A DNA stretch of 64,000 nucleotides. It comes from Deltaproteobacteria bacterium (GTDB lineage Bacteria > Myxococcota > Kuafuiibacteriia > Kuafuiibacteriales > Kuafuiibacteriaceae). Location of the stretch: assembly GCA_020632995.1 (NCBI GenBank), contig JACKEN010000001.1, forward strand, positions 1,706,001 through 1,770,000, written 5' to 3'. Under the pieces are notes generated by a model. It was given only the letters and a program-made list of their open reading frames with translations. It did not search any database and was not told where the DNA came from. Below are positions 1-11,589 of the stretch, one piece after another; the stretch's first letter is position 1; every line of letters starts with the position of its first letter. Position numbers and translations under genes: made by a program.

Positions 1-379
1 CACCTACCGCGGCGCCGCGCTCGCCATCCAGGCCGGCCCGCGGGTGGTGGAGCCGGGCGGCGCCCCGGGGATCCACTCCGACGACGGGGCCCGGGCCAAC
101 CGCACGGTGCTGGGGCGCGACGGCCGCGGGCGCCTGGTCCTGGTGGTGATCCACAACCCCGACGGCGGCCAGGCCGCCGGGCCCACCCTGCACGAGCTCA
201 TGACCCTGTTGGGGCCCGAGGGGGTCGGGCGGGTGGCCCCCGAGCTGGCCCTCGACTTCGCGTTGAACCTGGACGGCGGTCCGTCCACCGGTCTATCCCT
301 CCGGGACGAGGCGGTGGAGGCCGAGCTCCGGGAGGCCTACCCGGTGCTCAGCGTGCTCGCCCTGTCGCCGTCGCGCTGA
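1..379 (+). CDS. Phosphodiester glycosidase (NAGPA) family protein, C-terminal part
   Basis: The reading frame is open from base 2 and ends at TGA 377-379; the N-terminus lies outside the window. The visible 125 residues match the C-terminal half of phosphodiester glycosidase (NAGPA, formerly DUF2233) domains. They include a conserved block around IHSDDGARANRTVLGRD, a hydrophobic strand LVLVVI, and near the end the signature ALNLDGGPSTGL that carries the family's Asp and Ser. Characterised members of the family uncover N-acetylglucosamine phosphodiesters or act on envelope glycans; the substrate here cannot be read. The next gene starts 7 bases downstream on the same strand, so the four genes from 1 to 4905 probably form one operon. 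The family is fairly certain; the exact reaction is not. Confidence 0.8.
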   Translation, partial: TYRGAALAIQAGPRVVEPGGAPGIHSDDGARANRTVLGRDGRGRLVLVVIHNPDGGQAAGPTLHELMTLLGPEGVGRVAPELALDFALNLDGGPSTGLSLRDEAVEAELREAYPVLSVLALSPSR

Positions 380-386
380 GCCCCCC

Positions 387-1724
387 ATGCAACCCTGCCT
401 GCTCGCACTGTGGCTCCTCGCGCAACCCGACCCCGGGGCGATGGAGCAGGCCGCTCAGCGGGCGGTGGAGGCCCTCACCTTGCCCACCCGCCCCGGCTTC
501 GGGGGCGGGGTGGCGGTGCTCGTGACCGGGGACGCGGGCTCCGACGCGCTGGCCGCGCGCCTGGCCGGGCAGCTCCGCGCCCTCGGGGTGGGCGCCCCTG
601 CCGTCCTCCCGACGCAAGCCCGGTTGACCGGCCTCGATCCCCAGGCGGCCCGCGCCGCGCGCGACGCGGGGGCCGAGTGGCTGGTGTGGGTGGAGGCCCG
701 CCGCGGCCCCGAGGGGACGGTGATCCTGCAGGCCAGCCTGCTCGACGTGGACCCCGAGGGCCTGTGGGGCGCGCCACCCGGCTCGCCCGCCAGCCTCGCC
801 CTCGCCACCGTGGCCACCCCGGGGCCGGCCTCCACCCCACCTCCGCCGCCGCCCCCGCCGGCCGGGGTGCCCGGCCTCCACCCGGCCGGAGACCCCGCGG
901 TCGCCCTCGAGCTCCCGGAGCGGGTGCTCGACCTTGCGCCCTGCCCCGCCCCCGACGGCGCCCCAGAGGCGCTGGCGGTGCTGACCGAGGGGCGCCTCGT
1001 GGTGCTCGCCGCCACGCAAGGCAACCTGCACCCCGAGCTCGAGCTGGACCTGTCGCGCCTCCCCCGCGCCCCCCGCCCCGCGCGGGAGCCGGTGGGCCAG
1101 GTGGTGTGCTCGGCCGAGACGCTCGCGTTCGGCCACAGCGGCCTCGCCACCGGCCACCTGGTGCGGCGCGCCGCGCCCGGGGCCCCGTGGGGCACCTTCG
1201 CCGGCCTCCCCCACGGCTTCGGGCCCGACGGCGGCCTGGTCACCGGCGCGCTCGAGGCCGGCACCAACCGCCTCGCCGCCGACGAGACGGGCGAGGCGGC
1301 CTACCAGCGCCTGGTGGTGGCGGGCGCGCCGCCCGGCTGGGCCCGGCTCACCGTGAGCACGCAATACCACTTGCAAGCCGCGGAGGCCCCGGCGACCGCG
1401 GGCCCGGCGGCGGCCGCGCCCGACCTCGACCCTGAGCTCTCGATCGGCGTGGGGCTCTCGGCCCGGGTGGTCGGCCAGGGCCTGCTCCTGGTGGGCACCG
1501 CGCCCCCCGGCCTCGCCGCGAAGTCCCCCGGCACCGACCAAGTCCGAGTCTGGCGAGGCCCTCCCCTCGAGCCCCTGAGCCCGTGGACGGCGGTGCCGGG
1601 CTCGGTGCAGGCCTCGGCGGTGCTGCGCCTGTTCCCCGACCGACGCCACGTGGCCCTCGCCGCCTGGCGCCCCGAGCGGGGCCGCAGCACCCTGTGGCTG
1701 TGGGCGCTGGAGGGGACGCCGTGA
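387..1724 (+). CDS. Unknown exported protein
   Basis: The 445-residue protein starts at ATG 387, with a short hydrophobic leader (CLLALWLLAQ) that looks like a weak signal peptide. Residues about 20-120 read as an alpha/beta domain (strands VAVLVTGD and WLVWVEARR). A proline run near residues 149-157 follows as a linker, and the C-terminal 250 residues are beta-rich with repeated hydrophobic strands, possibly an incomplete propeller. I recognise no family. Its TGA overlaps the GTG start of the solute-binding protein (GTGA at 1721-1724), which implies translational coupling and a shared role, perhaps as an envelope partner of the solute-binding protein and sensor kinase downstream. No function is assigned. 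Confidence 0.7.
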   Translation: MQPCLLALWLLAQPDPGAMEQAAQRAVEALTLPTRPGFGGGVAVLVTGDAGSDALAARLAGQLRALGVGAPAVLPTQARLTGLDPQAARAARDAGAEWLVWVEARRGPEGTVILQASLLDVDPEGLWGAPPGSPASLALATVATPGPASTPPPPPPPPAGVPGLHPAGDPAVALELPERVLDLAPCPAPDGAPEALAVLTEGRLVVLAATQGNLHPELELDLSRLPRAPRPAREPVGQVVCSAETLAFGHSGLATGHLVRRAAPGAPWGTFAGLPHGFGPDGGLVTGALEAGTNRLAADETGEAAYQRLVVAGAPPGWARLTVSTQYHLQAAEAPATAGPAAAAPDLDPELSIGVGLSARVVGQGLLLVGTAPPGLAAKSPGTDQVRVWRGPPLEPLSPWTAVPGSVQASAVLRLFPDRRHVALAAWRPERGRSTLWLWALEGTP

Positions 1725-3154
1725 GGCGCGCGGGCTGGGCGGCGGCGGTCGCCCTCGCGCTGTGCGGGGCGCAGGCGGCCCACGCCGGGCTCCGGGTGCC
1801 CTATGGGGGCGAGCTGGTGGCCTACGTGTTCGGGCCGCCGGTGGGCCTGAGCCCCCACGCCGCCACCGACGCGGCGGATCGCACCGCCCAGGCCGCCCTC
1901 TTCGAGCCCCTCTATCGGCTGGCGGAGGACGGCGCGCTGGTCCCGGTGCTCGCGGCGGGGCCGCCGGAGGTCTCGGGCGCCTCGGTCTTCGTGCCGCTGC
2001 AGGAGGGCCTGCGCCTCCACGACGGGCGCGTCCTCACCCCAGAGCTGGCGGTCGCCGCGCTGGAGGGCCAGGCCGGCGGCGCGGGGGCCCACGTCCTCGC
2101 CCCGGTGGCCGCGCTCCAGCCCGAGCAGGGTGGCCTGCGTTTTCAGCTCCAGGCACCGTACGACGCCTTCCCCCGGCTCCTCGCGAGCGCCCACGCGGTG
2201 ATCGCGGTCCCCTCGGCCGAGGCGGGCCGCGAGGTCGGCACCGGGCCGTTCCAGCTCGAGGCTCGGGGCGCCCGGGGTGAGGTGGAGCTGGTGCCGTTCC
2301 TAGAGCACCGCGCGGGCCGCCCCTTCCTGGACCGGGTGGCCCTGCGCCCCTACAGCTCGCGCTCCGGCGCCGCGGCCTGGGCCCGCCGGGGGGAGGCCGC
2401 GGTGCTCTTCGGGGTCCCCGATGCCCGAGGCGCGGAGGCCCCGCGCCTCTCGTGGCCGACCCTCGGGCCGAGCGCGCTCGGCGGTCCCCTCTCCCGGGTG
2501 GTGCTCCGGGTAGGGCCGGGGCCTGAGCAGGCCCTCCGGCGGGCCGCGGTGAGCCGCGCCCTCCAGCGCGAGCGCCTGGTGTCCCGCTTCATGGACGCGG
2601 CGGCGCGCCCGAGCGCCCGCCTCCTCGCCGGCCTCCCCGCCCCTGAGGAGCCGGCCCCCGCGGCGGCGCAGGCCCGCCTCGACCTCGTGGTGTCCCAGAC
2701 CGATCGCGCGGGCTGGCAGTTCGCGAAGCGGGTGCAGCTCGACCTGCTGCGCGGCGGCATCGTCACCACCCTGCGCCGGGTGAGCCCGGAAGACCTGGCC
2801 AAGGCCCTCCTCGAGCCCGGCCCGGAGGAGCTCGTGCTCGCGAGCGTGCTCCCCGACGCGCCGGAGTCGAGGGACCCGGCCGACGCCCTGCACGCCCTCC
2901 TGTCCCTCGCCGCCGCCCTCGGCGCCCCCGGCGCCATCCCGCAAGGCGACCTGCGCGCCTTCTACGCCGCGGCCCCCGAGGCCAGGGCGAGCCTCCTGCC
3001 CGCCCTCGAGACCCGCACCCGGCAGGCGCTGGGCCTGGTGCCGCTCGCGATCCGACCCCCCGGCGTGCTCCTCGAGGCCCAGGTCGCGCCCCTCGTCCTC
3101 ACGCCGCAAGGCGCCCTGCAGATGGCGGACGCCCACGCGGAGGTCTCCCGATGA
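1721..3154 (+). CDS. Family 5 extracellular solute-binding protein
   Basis: The chosen start is GTG 1721, not the longer upstream frame: it overlaps the previous stop and is followed at once by a clear signal peptide (RRAGWAAAVALALCGAQAAHA). The 477-residue mature-like sequence has the layout of peptide/nickel-type SBP_bac_5 proteins. An early block reads AALFEPLYRL, then LQEGLRLHDGR, and later VGTGPFQLEA. Such proteins bind oligopeptides, nickel chelates or similar ligands in the periplasm and normally feed an ABC importer. No permease or ATPase genes are present here. Instead the stop overlaps the ATG of a sensor histidine kinase (ATGA at 3151-3154), suggesting it may act as a ligand-loaded co-receptor. 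The ligand is unknown. Confidence 0.8.
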   Translation: MRRAGWAAAVALALCGAQAAHAGLRVPYGGELVAYVFGPPVGLSPHAATDAADRTAQAALFEPLYRLAEDGALVPVLAAGPPEVSGASVFVPLQEGLRLHDGRVLTPELAVAALEGQAGGAGAHVLAPVAALQPEQGGLRFQLQAPYDAFPRLLASAHAVIAVPSAEAGREVGTGPFQLEARGARGEVELVPFLEHRAGRPFLDRVALRPYSSRSGAAAWARRGEAAVLFGVPDARGAEAPRLSWPTLGPSALGGPLSRVVLRVGPGPEQALRRAAVSRALQRERLVSRFMDAAARPSARLLAGLPAPEEPAPAAAQARLDLVVSQTDRAGWQFAKRVQLDLLRGGIVTTLRRVSPEDLAKALLEPGPEELVLASVLPDAPESRDPADALHALLSLAAALGAPGAIPQGDLRAFYAAAPEARASLLPALETRTRQALGLVPLAIRPPGVLLEAQVAPLVLTPQGALQMADAHAEVSR

Positions 3155-4905
3155 GCGGGGAGGCCCCCGAGCCCGAGGCGCGCTCTCGCCTCGCCCTCCG
3201 GGTCACGGTCTTCTTCCTCGTGGCGGCGGCGCCTGCGCTCGTGCTCACGGTGGCCGCGGTGCTCCTCCTCGACCGCCTGGTGGCCCAGGAGATCGCGGTC
3301 CGCACCCAGGAGACGGTGGCCGAGGCCCACCGCATCCTCGCGAGCGAGCGGGACCGGGTCGCGAAGGCGGTGGCCGCGGTGGCGCGGGACGACGCGGTCC
3401 GGGACCTGGCGGCGGGGGTCGGGCAACCTGGCCTGCAGATCGACGAGGGCCTCGCCCTCCGCCTCGCCTCCGCCCACGGGCTCGATCTGCTCGCGCTGGT
3501 GCCCCTCCGTGGGCCCCAGGCCGGGATCCTGGTGTCGAGCGCCCACCTCCCGGGGGCGGTCGGGGACGACGCCCCACCCTTCATCCAGGCCCTCCTCCCC
3601 GCGGGGACCGCCACCGTCGGCGCGGCCCACGACTGGGTGGAGGGGAACCCGCCCCGCCTCGCCCCGGCCCTCCTCGCAAGCCAACCTGCGGGGCCACGCC
3701 GGCGCCCGGGGCTCCTGGTCTACGGGGGCAGCCGACTCGACGGGCCCCAGCTCGGCCACGTGGCCCGCGCGGCCCAGGCCACCTTCGTCCTGCGCTCGCC
3801 CGGCATCCGCCCGGTGGTGTTCCCGGCCGACGCGCCCCCCGGCCGCCAGCCGCGCGTGCTCACCGTGGCCGCCTTCCCCAACGGGCACGCCCTGGTCGAC
3901 CCGGGCAGCGCCGCCCAGCCGGACGAGCCCACGCGGCTCGAGATCTACCTGCACGCGGAGCGGCTGGAGCGCGCCCGGAGCCTGCTCCGGGCCGGCGCCG
4001 CGGCCCTCGGCGGCGCCTCGCTCCTCGCCGCCTTGGTGGCCGGCTTCTTCCTGTCCCGGCGCCTCACCCGCCCGATCCTGGAGCTCTCCGACGCCGCCCG
4101 CCGGGTGGGGGCCGGGGACCTGACGGTGACCCTGGAGCCCCGCTCGGACGACGAGGTGGGCGCCCTGACCCGCGTCTTCAACCGGATGACCTCGGAGCTC
4201 GCCACCAGCCGCGAGCGCCTGGCCCGGGCGGAGCGCCTCGCCGCCTGGCAGCAGATCGCAAGGCGCGTTGCGCACGAGATCAAGAACCCGCTCTTCCCGA
4301 TCCAGATGTCGATCGAGACCCTGAAGAAGAGCTACGACAAGCAGCACCCCAAGCTCGACGAGATCGTCGAGGAGTCCACCCGCACCGTCCTCGCCGAGGT
4401 GCGCGCGCTCAACCGCATCGTGACCGAGTTCTCGGACTTCGCCCGCCTGCCGACCCTGCAGCGGGCCCCGGTCGCGCCCCGCACCGTCCTCGCCCACGTG
4501 GCCAGCCTCTACGCTCAGCCGGCGGGCCAGGTGTCCCTCCGCCCGGACCTCCCCGAGGCGCTCCCCGAGATCCTGGCCGACCGCGAGCAGCTCTCCCGAG
4601 CCCTGATCAACCTGGTGAAGAACGCCCTCGAGGCGGCGCCCGAGGTGACGGTGACCCTCGGGGCGGAGGCCGGGACCCACGAGGGGGTGGCCGGGGTGTG
4701 GCTCGAGGTGGAGGACGACGGCCCAGGGATGCCGGAAGAGGTGAAGGCCCAGGTGTTCACCCCCTACTTCACCACCAAGGCCCAGGGCACCGGCCTGGGG
4801 CTCGCCATCGTCGAGCGCATCACGAGCGAGCACGGGGGCGCGGTCGACATCCGCTCGGCCCCCGGTCAGGGCACCACCGTGGCGTTGTTCATCCCCCAGG
4901 CGTGA
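3151..4905 (+). CDS. NtrY-like membrane sensor histidine kinase
   Basis: The 584-residue protein has one membrane helix near residues 17-40, a periplasmic region of about 240 residues, a second helix near 280-300, and then a HAMP segment (SRRLTRPILELSDAA). The phosphoacceptor box RRVAHEIKNPLFPIQ has His375, followed by a HATPase domain with N box (LINLVKNALEAAPE), DDGPGMPEEV and GTGLGLAIVER. All kinase motifs are intact. The NPLFPIQMSIETLKKS stretch is typical of NtrY-type kinases. Its start overlaps the solute-binding protein stop by four bases. No response regulator follows; the gene instead converges by 17 bases with the degenerate kinase/receiver gene on the other strand. The cognate regulator is therefore likely elsewhere. 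Confidence 0.9.
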   Translation: MSGEAPEPEARSRLALRVTVFFLVAAAPALVLTVAAVLLLDRLVAQEIAVRTQETVAEAHRILASERDRVAKAVAAVARDDAVRDLAAGVGQPGLQIDEGLALRLASAHGLDLLALVPLRGPQAGILVSSAHLPGAVGDDAPPFIQALLPAGTATVGAAHDWVEGNPPRLAPALLASQPAGPRRRPGLLVYGGSRLDGPQLGHVARAAQATFVLRSPGIRPVVFPADAPPGRQPRVLTVAAFPNGHALVDPGSAAQPDEPTRLEIYLHAERLERARSLLRAGAAALGGASLLAALVAGFFLSRRLTRPILELSDAARRVGAGDLTVTLEPRSDDEVGALTRVFNRMTSELATSRERLARAERLAAWQQIARRVAHEIKNPLFPIQMSIETLKKSYDKQHPKLDEIVEESTRTVLAEVRALNRIVTEFSDFARLPTLQRAPVAPRTVLAHVASLYAQPAGQVSLRPDLPEALPEILADREQLSRALINLVKNALEAAPEVTVTLGAEAGTHEGVAGVWLEVEDDGPGMPEEVKAQVFTPYFTTKAQGTGLGLAIVERITSEHGGAVDIRSAPGQGTTVALFIPQA

Positions 4906-5953
4906 TGGAGCGCTGGAACAGCGCGGCGACCTCCTCCATCTGGAAGGGCTTGCCGAGGAGCGCCACTCCGGAGCTCTGCAGGTCAGCCTGCAGCTCGGGG
5001 TCGCTCGGATCCGCGCTCATCACCACCCGGCGGGTCGCGCTCACCGCCTGGGCCAGGGCGAGGCCGTCGCCGTCCGGGAGGCGCAGCTCCGCCACCACCA
5101 CCGCGAAGGGCTCGCCGCGGGCCTCGGCCAGCTGGCGAGCGGTGACGGCGTCCTCCACCGCGAAGACCTCGTAGCCCAGGCGCCGCAGGGCGGCCCCGAG
5201 CACCAGCTGCACGCCAGGCTCGGGGTCGACCACCAGGGCCACGCCCCGGCGCCCGACCTCGGTCGCGTCCTGCCCCCCCGCCGGCAAGCTGACCTGCACA
5301 TACCCGGGCTCGGAGGACACCGCGCCCGACGGCAGGCCCAGGTGCCCCTCGATCGCGCGCGCGGCCTCCGCCCCGAGCCGGAGCACGCCACCCGGCCGCG
5401 CGACCGAGACCTGCACCGGCGCCCCGGGCGCGCCCTCACCCACCTCGAGTATGAGGCGGGGCTCGCCCTCGTCACCGGCCGCGAGCGCGAGGACCAGGCG
5501 GGTGAGCAACTGGGTCAGCTCGGCCGGCGACAGCCCCACGACCCGGCGGTGGCCGGGCACCCGCGCCTCGACCGTCGTGGCAGGGGGCAGCACCCAACGC
5601 AGGGCCTGGGCCGCCTCCTGGACGGTGGGGCAGGCGTCGGAGGCCATCCCTCGAGGTCGGTCCAGCCGCAGCCGCCCGAGGACAGAGAGCCGCCGCAAGA
5701 CCTCCTGCACCGACTCGGAAGAGCGCACCACCTGCGCGGCGAGCTCCTGATCTGCGCCCGCCAGCCCATCCGCCAGCACCTGGGCCGGGCCCACGATGCC
5801 GGTCAGCTGGTTGCCGAGCTCGTGCACCACGGACGAGGCCAGCCGCCCGAGCCGGTCCAGGGCCTCGAGCCCCGGGTCGGGGGCGTCGCCCTCGGCGCCC
5901 GAAGGCCGCCGCGCGTCGCGCTGATCGATGTCACCCACGCCCGGGGAGAGCAT
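4889..5953 (-). CDS. Degenerate histidine kinase fused to pseudo-receiver
   Basis: The 354-residue protein has no membrane segment. Residues 35-60 carry a HisKA-like box (SSVVHELGNQLTGIVG, His44). The following ATPase region lacks a recognisable N box: the place where NLV.NA is expected reads TRLVLALAAG (about 151-160), and no clear DxGxG or GxGLG box follows. Residues 237-350 form a receiver fold. The acidic pair is reduced (VVDPEPG, Asp243), the phosphoacceptor Asp is replaced by Glu289 (VVVAELRLPDGDG), while Ser313 and Lys335 (LLGKPF) are kept. It therefore looks unable to be phosphorylated normally and may mimic a permanently activated state. It is the last gene of the leftward gyrA run, 57 bases downstream of a small lipoprotein gene. 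Confidence 0.75.
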   Translation of the reverse strand: MLSPGVGDIDQRDARRPSGAEGDAPDPGLEALDRLGRLASSVVHELGNQLTGIVGPAQVLADGLAGADQELAAQVVRSSESVQEVLRRLSVLGRLRLDRPRGMASDACPTVQEAAQALRWVLPPATTVEARVPGHRRVVGLSPAELTQLLTRLVLALAAGDEGEPRLILEVGEGAPGAPVQVSVARPGGVLRLGAEAARAIEGHLGLPSGAVSSEPGYVQVSLPAGGQDATEVGRRGVALVVDPEPGVQLVLGAALRRLGYEVFAVEDAVTARQLAEARGEPFAVVVAELRLPDGDGLALAQAVSATRRVVMSADPSDPELQADLQSSGVALLGKPFQMEEVAALFQRSITPGG

Positions 5954-6010
5954 ACCCCGTCCGGCGCCCTCGACCGAGGCCCCCGGGCCTCGGAGCCGGA
6001 TGGGCGGTGC

Positions 6011-6583
6011 TCAGTTCTGAGCGTCGTTGTCGACGCGATCGTGGATCTGCGCGCAGCGCCGGCCGCCCAGGATCTGGCGGCGGAGGGTCTCGATCTTCGG
6101 GAAGCGGGCGTGGACCATCTTCTTGCCCTCGGCGCAGGGGCTGCCGCTGATCTCGGCCTTGGTGCCGATGACCTTCTCAAAGAGCAGGGACTTCAGCGGC
6201 GCATCTTCGCTCGCCCGGAGCACCACCTGGATGCCGCCGCTCTCGTGCCGCGTCACACGGGCGATGGCGGCGGAGTACGTCGGACCGGAGTCGCACTGCA
6301 CCACCACCTCGTCGAGGTGGACGCGGATGTGGGACGGCTCGCGGGCGCACCACGCCTCGGGGGTCATGGAGTCGTCGTCCAGGCGCTTGATCTCGGCCTC
6401 GGGGAACCACCGCCCGATGAGGTTGTAGATCAGGGCCTTGGAGTCGCTGTCAGCGAAAGCCGCCGCCGTGTAGTCGTAGACCTGCGTCTCGGCCGCCTGC
6501 TCCTGCCCCTTGCCGCAGCCGGCCAGGGCGAGGCCCACCACCAGCAGCCCGCCGGCCCACCGCGTTCGAAGGATCCCCCGCAT
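6011..6583 (-). CDS. Small unknown lipoprotein
   Basis: A longer open frame continues upstream, but the ATG at 6583 begins a clear lipoprotein signal peptide (RTRWAGGLLVVGLALAGCGKG), so this start is preferred; the product is 190 residues. After the lipobox cysteine it has one compact domain of mixed character with four further cysteines (WCARE, QCDSG, SPCAE, RRCAQ) that could form two disulfides. No family is recognised. Cotranscription with the gene 17 bases upstream and with gyrA is likely from spacing. It probably sits on the inner or outer membrane facing the periplasm; beyond that nothing can be said. Confidence 0.65.
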   Translation of the reverse strand: MRGILRTRWAGGLLVVGLALAGCGKGQEQAAETQVYDYTAAAFADSDSKALIYNLIGRWFPEAEIKRLDDDSMTPEAWCAREPSHIRVHLDEVVVQCDSGPTYSAAIARVTRHESGGIQVVLRASEDAPLKSLLFEKVIGTKAEISGSPCAEGKKMVHARFPKIETLRRQILGGRRCAQIHDRVDNDAQN

Positions 6584-6600
6584 GTCGGCCCCGAGGACTA

Positions 6601-7379
6601 TCACGAGCGGGCGTCCTTGAGGAGTCGCTCCATCAGGGTCAGGAGGTCTTCGGCCGGGACGGACGGCCGCTCCGGGAGCCCCACCGGCGCCCCGTCCGGC
6701 CCCGCCCAGGCCACCCGGGCGCCGCGATCGTCCTCCAGCCGCCCCAGGGATCCGATCTCGGACCAGCGCACCAGCCCGCCCAGGTCCGGGCGCCGGGAGA
6801 GCCCGGCCCGACAGAGCCGGAGCGGTGGCTCGGCCGCCCCCAGCCACCGGCGCGGCGCGAACGTGACGAGGAGCACCGCCCCGTCCCGAGCCTGGCCCAT
6901 CGCGGCGTCGACCTGGCCCGGCCCCCGCAGCAGGGTCGGGGGCCGATCCACGTCCGGGCGGATCGGCGGGCCCCAGCGCCCCCGACGGTGCCAGTAGGCG
7001 GCCACCGGGTCCTCCACGTACAGGCGGGTGGTCCCGACCGTCATGCGGTAGCCCTCTTCGGCCCGCTCCACCACCGCGCCGGGGCGCGGCGCCAACAGGG
7101 CGGAGGCCAGGCTCACCGCCCACGCCTCGTCCTCGTGGCCCGCCGCGACGAGCTGAGCCCGCAAGGCCTCGAGCCCGGTGCGGGAGCGGGCGCGACCGGC
7201 CCGCCCCACCGTCAGGGCCACCGCCGCCGCCTCGCCCGGGTCGAGCCCGGGCGCGGTGAGCTGGGCCTCCAGGGCATCGAGGCCGAGGTCGGTGAGGGCC
7301 GCCTCCTGGGCGATGCTGCCGAGGAGCTCCTCGTCCGGCACCTCGAGGGCGAGGTAGCGCTCGCGGAGGGGCTCGGGCA

Positions 7380-7383
<4 letters not shown>
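6601..7383 (-). CDS. Unknown protein coupled to gyrA
   Basis: The 260-residue protein starts at GTG 7383 (or the following ATG 7380), overlapping the gyrA stop in a GTGA arrangement, so it is translationally coupled to gyrA. It has no signal peptide or membrane helix. The first 110 residues are Ala/Leu/Glu-rich and helical. The second half contains short strands (YRMTVGTTRLYVEDP and GAVLLVTFAPRRWLGA) that suggest a small alpha/beta domain. I do not recognise the family. The cytoplasmic location and coupling to gyrA do not by themselves prove a link to DNA topology. Confidence 0.6.
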
Positions 7384-10061
<2,678 letters not shown>

Positions 10062-10221
10062 GAGGCGGCAGGTCTACCCCGGCGGACGCCATCGGGGAAG
10101 CGAAAAGCCGCCCCCGCGAGAGCAGGATCCCCGAGTGTTCCCAAATGCTTAGAAGCCTCCCAGCCGGGGTCCCGAGGCCCCCCCTGCCAGCGGGCCCGGA
10201 TCGGGCTAACGTCCGCCGCGG
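10062..10221. promoter_or_regulatory. Divergent intergenic region, gyrA / glutamine synthetase homologue
   Basis: These 160 bases separate two divergent genes and must hold both promoters. I see no convincing -35/-10 pair and no strong Shine-Dalgarno sequence before the rightward ATG at 10222. The most AT-rich stretch is around 10138-10155 (TTCCCAAATGCTTAGAAG) and is the likeliest place for promoter elements. Confidence 0.3.
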
Positions 10222-11577
10222 ATGACGAGCAAGAAGGACATCGAGAAGCGCTTCGAGGCCGACGGGATCCGCCGGGTGAAGCTGGGCGGACACGACGTGG
10301 ACGGGATCCTGCGGGGCAAGTACGTCACGTTGGACAAGTTCTGGTCGATCGTCGACGGAGGCATGGGCTTCTGCGACGTGATCTTCGGGTGGGACGCGGG
10401 GGACGTGCTCTACGACGAGCCCTCCTTCACCGGCTGGCACACCGGCTACCCGGACGCCCCGGCGAAGATCGACCTCGGCACCTACCGGAAGATCCCCTGG
10501 GAGCCCGACACCGCCGCGTTCCTCCTCGACTTCGAGGCCCAGGACGGCACGCGGGTCGAGCAGGCGCCGCGGAACGTGCTGAAGCGGGTGCTGGAGCGGC
10601 TCGAGGCCAAGGGCTTCACCGCCAAGTGCAGCCTGGAGTTCGAGTTCTTCATCTACAAGGAGACCCCCTGGGAGCTGGCGGAGAAGGGCTACCGAGGCGC
10701 GAAGCCCCTCTCGCCCGGGATGTTCGGCTACTCCTGGCTGAGGAGCAGCCAGAGCGCCGAGCTGGTGCACGACATGCTGGACCAGCTGGAGGCCTTCGGG
10801 GTGCCGGTGGAGGGCTTTCACACCGAGACGGGGCCAGGCGTGTTCGAGGCCGCGCTCCTGTACTCGGACGCCCTCGAGGCGGCCGACCGCGCGGCGCTGT
10901 TCAAGACCGCGGCGAAGGAGATCGGGCACCGCCACGGGGTCATGCCGACCTTCCTGGCCAAGCCCCAGAACGGCCTCCCCGGCTGCTCGGGCCACACCCA
11001 CCAGTCGCTGTGGACCGGCAAGGAGAACGCCTTCTACGACGCCGACGCCCCCCACAAGATGAGCGCGACGGTGAAGAAGTTCATGGCAGGCCAGCTTGCG
11101 CTGATGCCGGAGCTCGCGGCGATGATCGCGCCCAACACCAACAGCTACAAGCGCCTGTTGGACGGGAACTGGGCCCCCGGGAGCCCCACCTGGGGCATCG
11201 AGAACCGCACCTGCGCGCTCCGCTACATCCCGGGCAGCAAGAAGAGCACGCGGGTGGAGCACCGCCTCCCCGCCGCCGACGTGAACCCGTACATCGGCAT
11301 GGCGGCCTGCCTCGCCTCGGGCCTGTGGGGCATCGAGCGGGACCTGGAGCTGCCGCCGATGATCCAGGGCAACGCGTACACCGCGGCGCAGGACGGGCCG
11401 CGCCTGCCCCACTCCCTGGCCGAGGCGGTGGCGAACCTCGAGCGCTCCGAGGCGGCGCGGGACCTGTTCGGCCACGCCTTCGTGGACCACTACCTCGTGT
11501 CGCGCCGCCACGAGGTGAAGGAGCACAACAAGGCGGTCACCGACTGGGAGCTGAAGCGCTACTTCGAGCTCGCGTAG
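10222..11577 (+). CDS. Glutamine synthetase family protein
   Basis: The 451-residue length fits glutamine synthetase type I-like enzymes, which ligate ammonia or an amine to glutamate with ATP. Visible family features are the beta-grasp N-terminus, the metal-binding glutamate strand (SLEFEFFIYKE), HTETGPGVFEAAL, the catalytic loop GCSGHTHQSLW, the substrate segment APNTNSYKRL and the arginine-bearing ENRTCALRYI. The NLYDLP adenylylation site of enterobacterial GlnA is absent, so it is not controlled that way. The HTHQSLW variant and overall look resemble the GS-like/PuuA group (gamma-glutamyl-amine ligases) more than assimilatory GlnA. It is monocistronic and converges on the sterol-dehydrogenase-like gene 12 bases away. 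The exact substrate cannot be fixed. Confidence 0.85.
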   Translation: MTSKKDIEKRFEADGIRRVKLGGHDVDGILRGKYVTLDKFWSIVDGGMGFCDVIFGWDAGDVLYDEPSFTGWHTGYPDAPAKIDLGTYRKIPWEPDTAAFLLDFEAQDGTRVEQAPRNVLKRVLERLEAKGFTAKCSLEFEFFIYKETPWELAEKGYRGAKPLSPGMFGYSWLRSSQSAELVHDMLDQLEAFGVPVEGFHTETGPGVFEAALLYSDALEAADRAALFKTAAKEIGHRHGVMPTFLAKPQNGLPGCSGHTHQSLWTGKENAFYDADAPHKMSATVKKFMAGQLALMPELAAMIAPNTNSYKRLLDGNWAPGSPTWGIENRTCALRYIPGSKKSTRVEHRLPAADVNPYIGMAACLASGLWGIERDLELPPMIQGNAYTAAQDGPRLPHSLAEAVANLERSEAARDLFGHAFVDHYLVSRRHEVKEHNKAVTDWELKRYFELA

Positions 11578-11589
11578 CCGGCGGGTAGG

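Noticed and set aside
10222..11577. Housekeeping glutamine synthetase glnA
   Set aside because: The adenylylation site and typical GlnA loops are not seen, and no nitrogen regulatory genes (glnB, ntrBC) are adjacent; only the family is safe.
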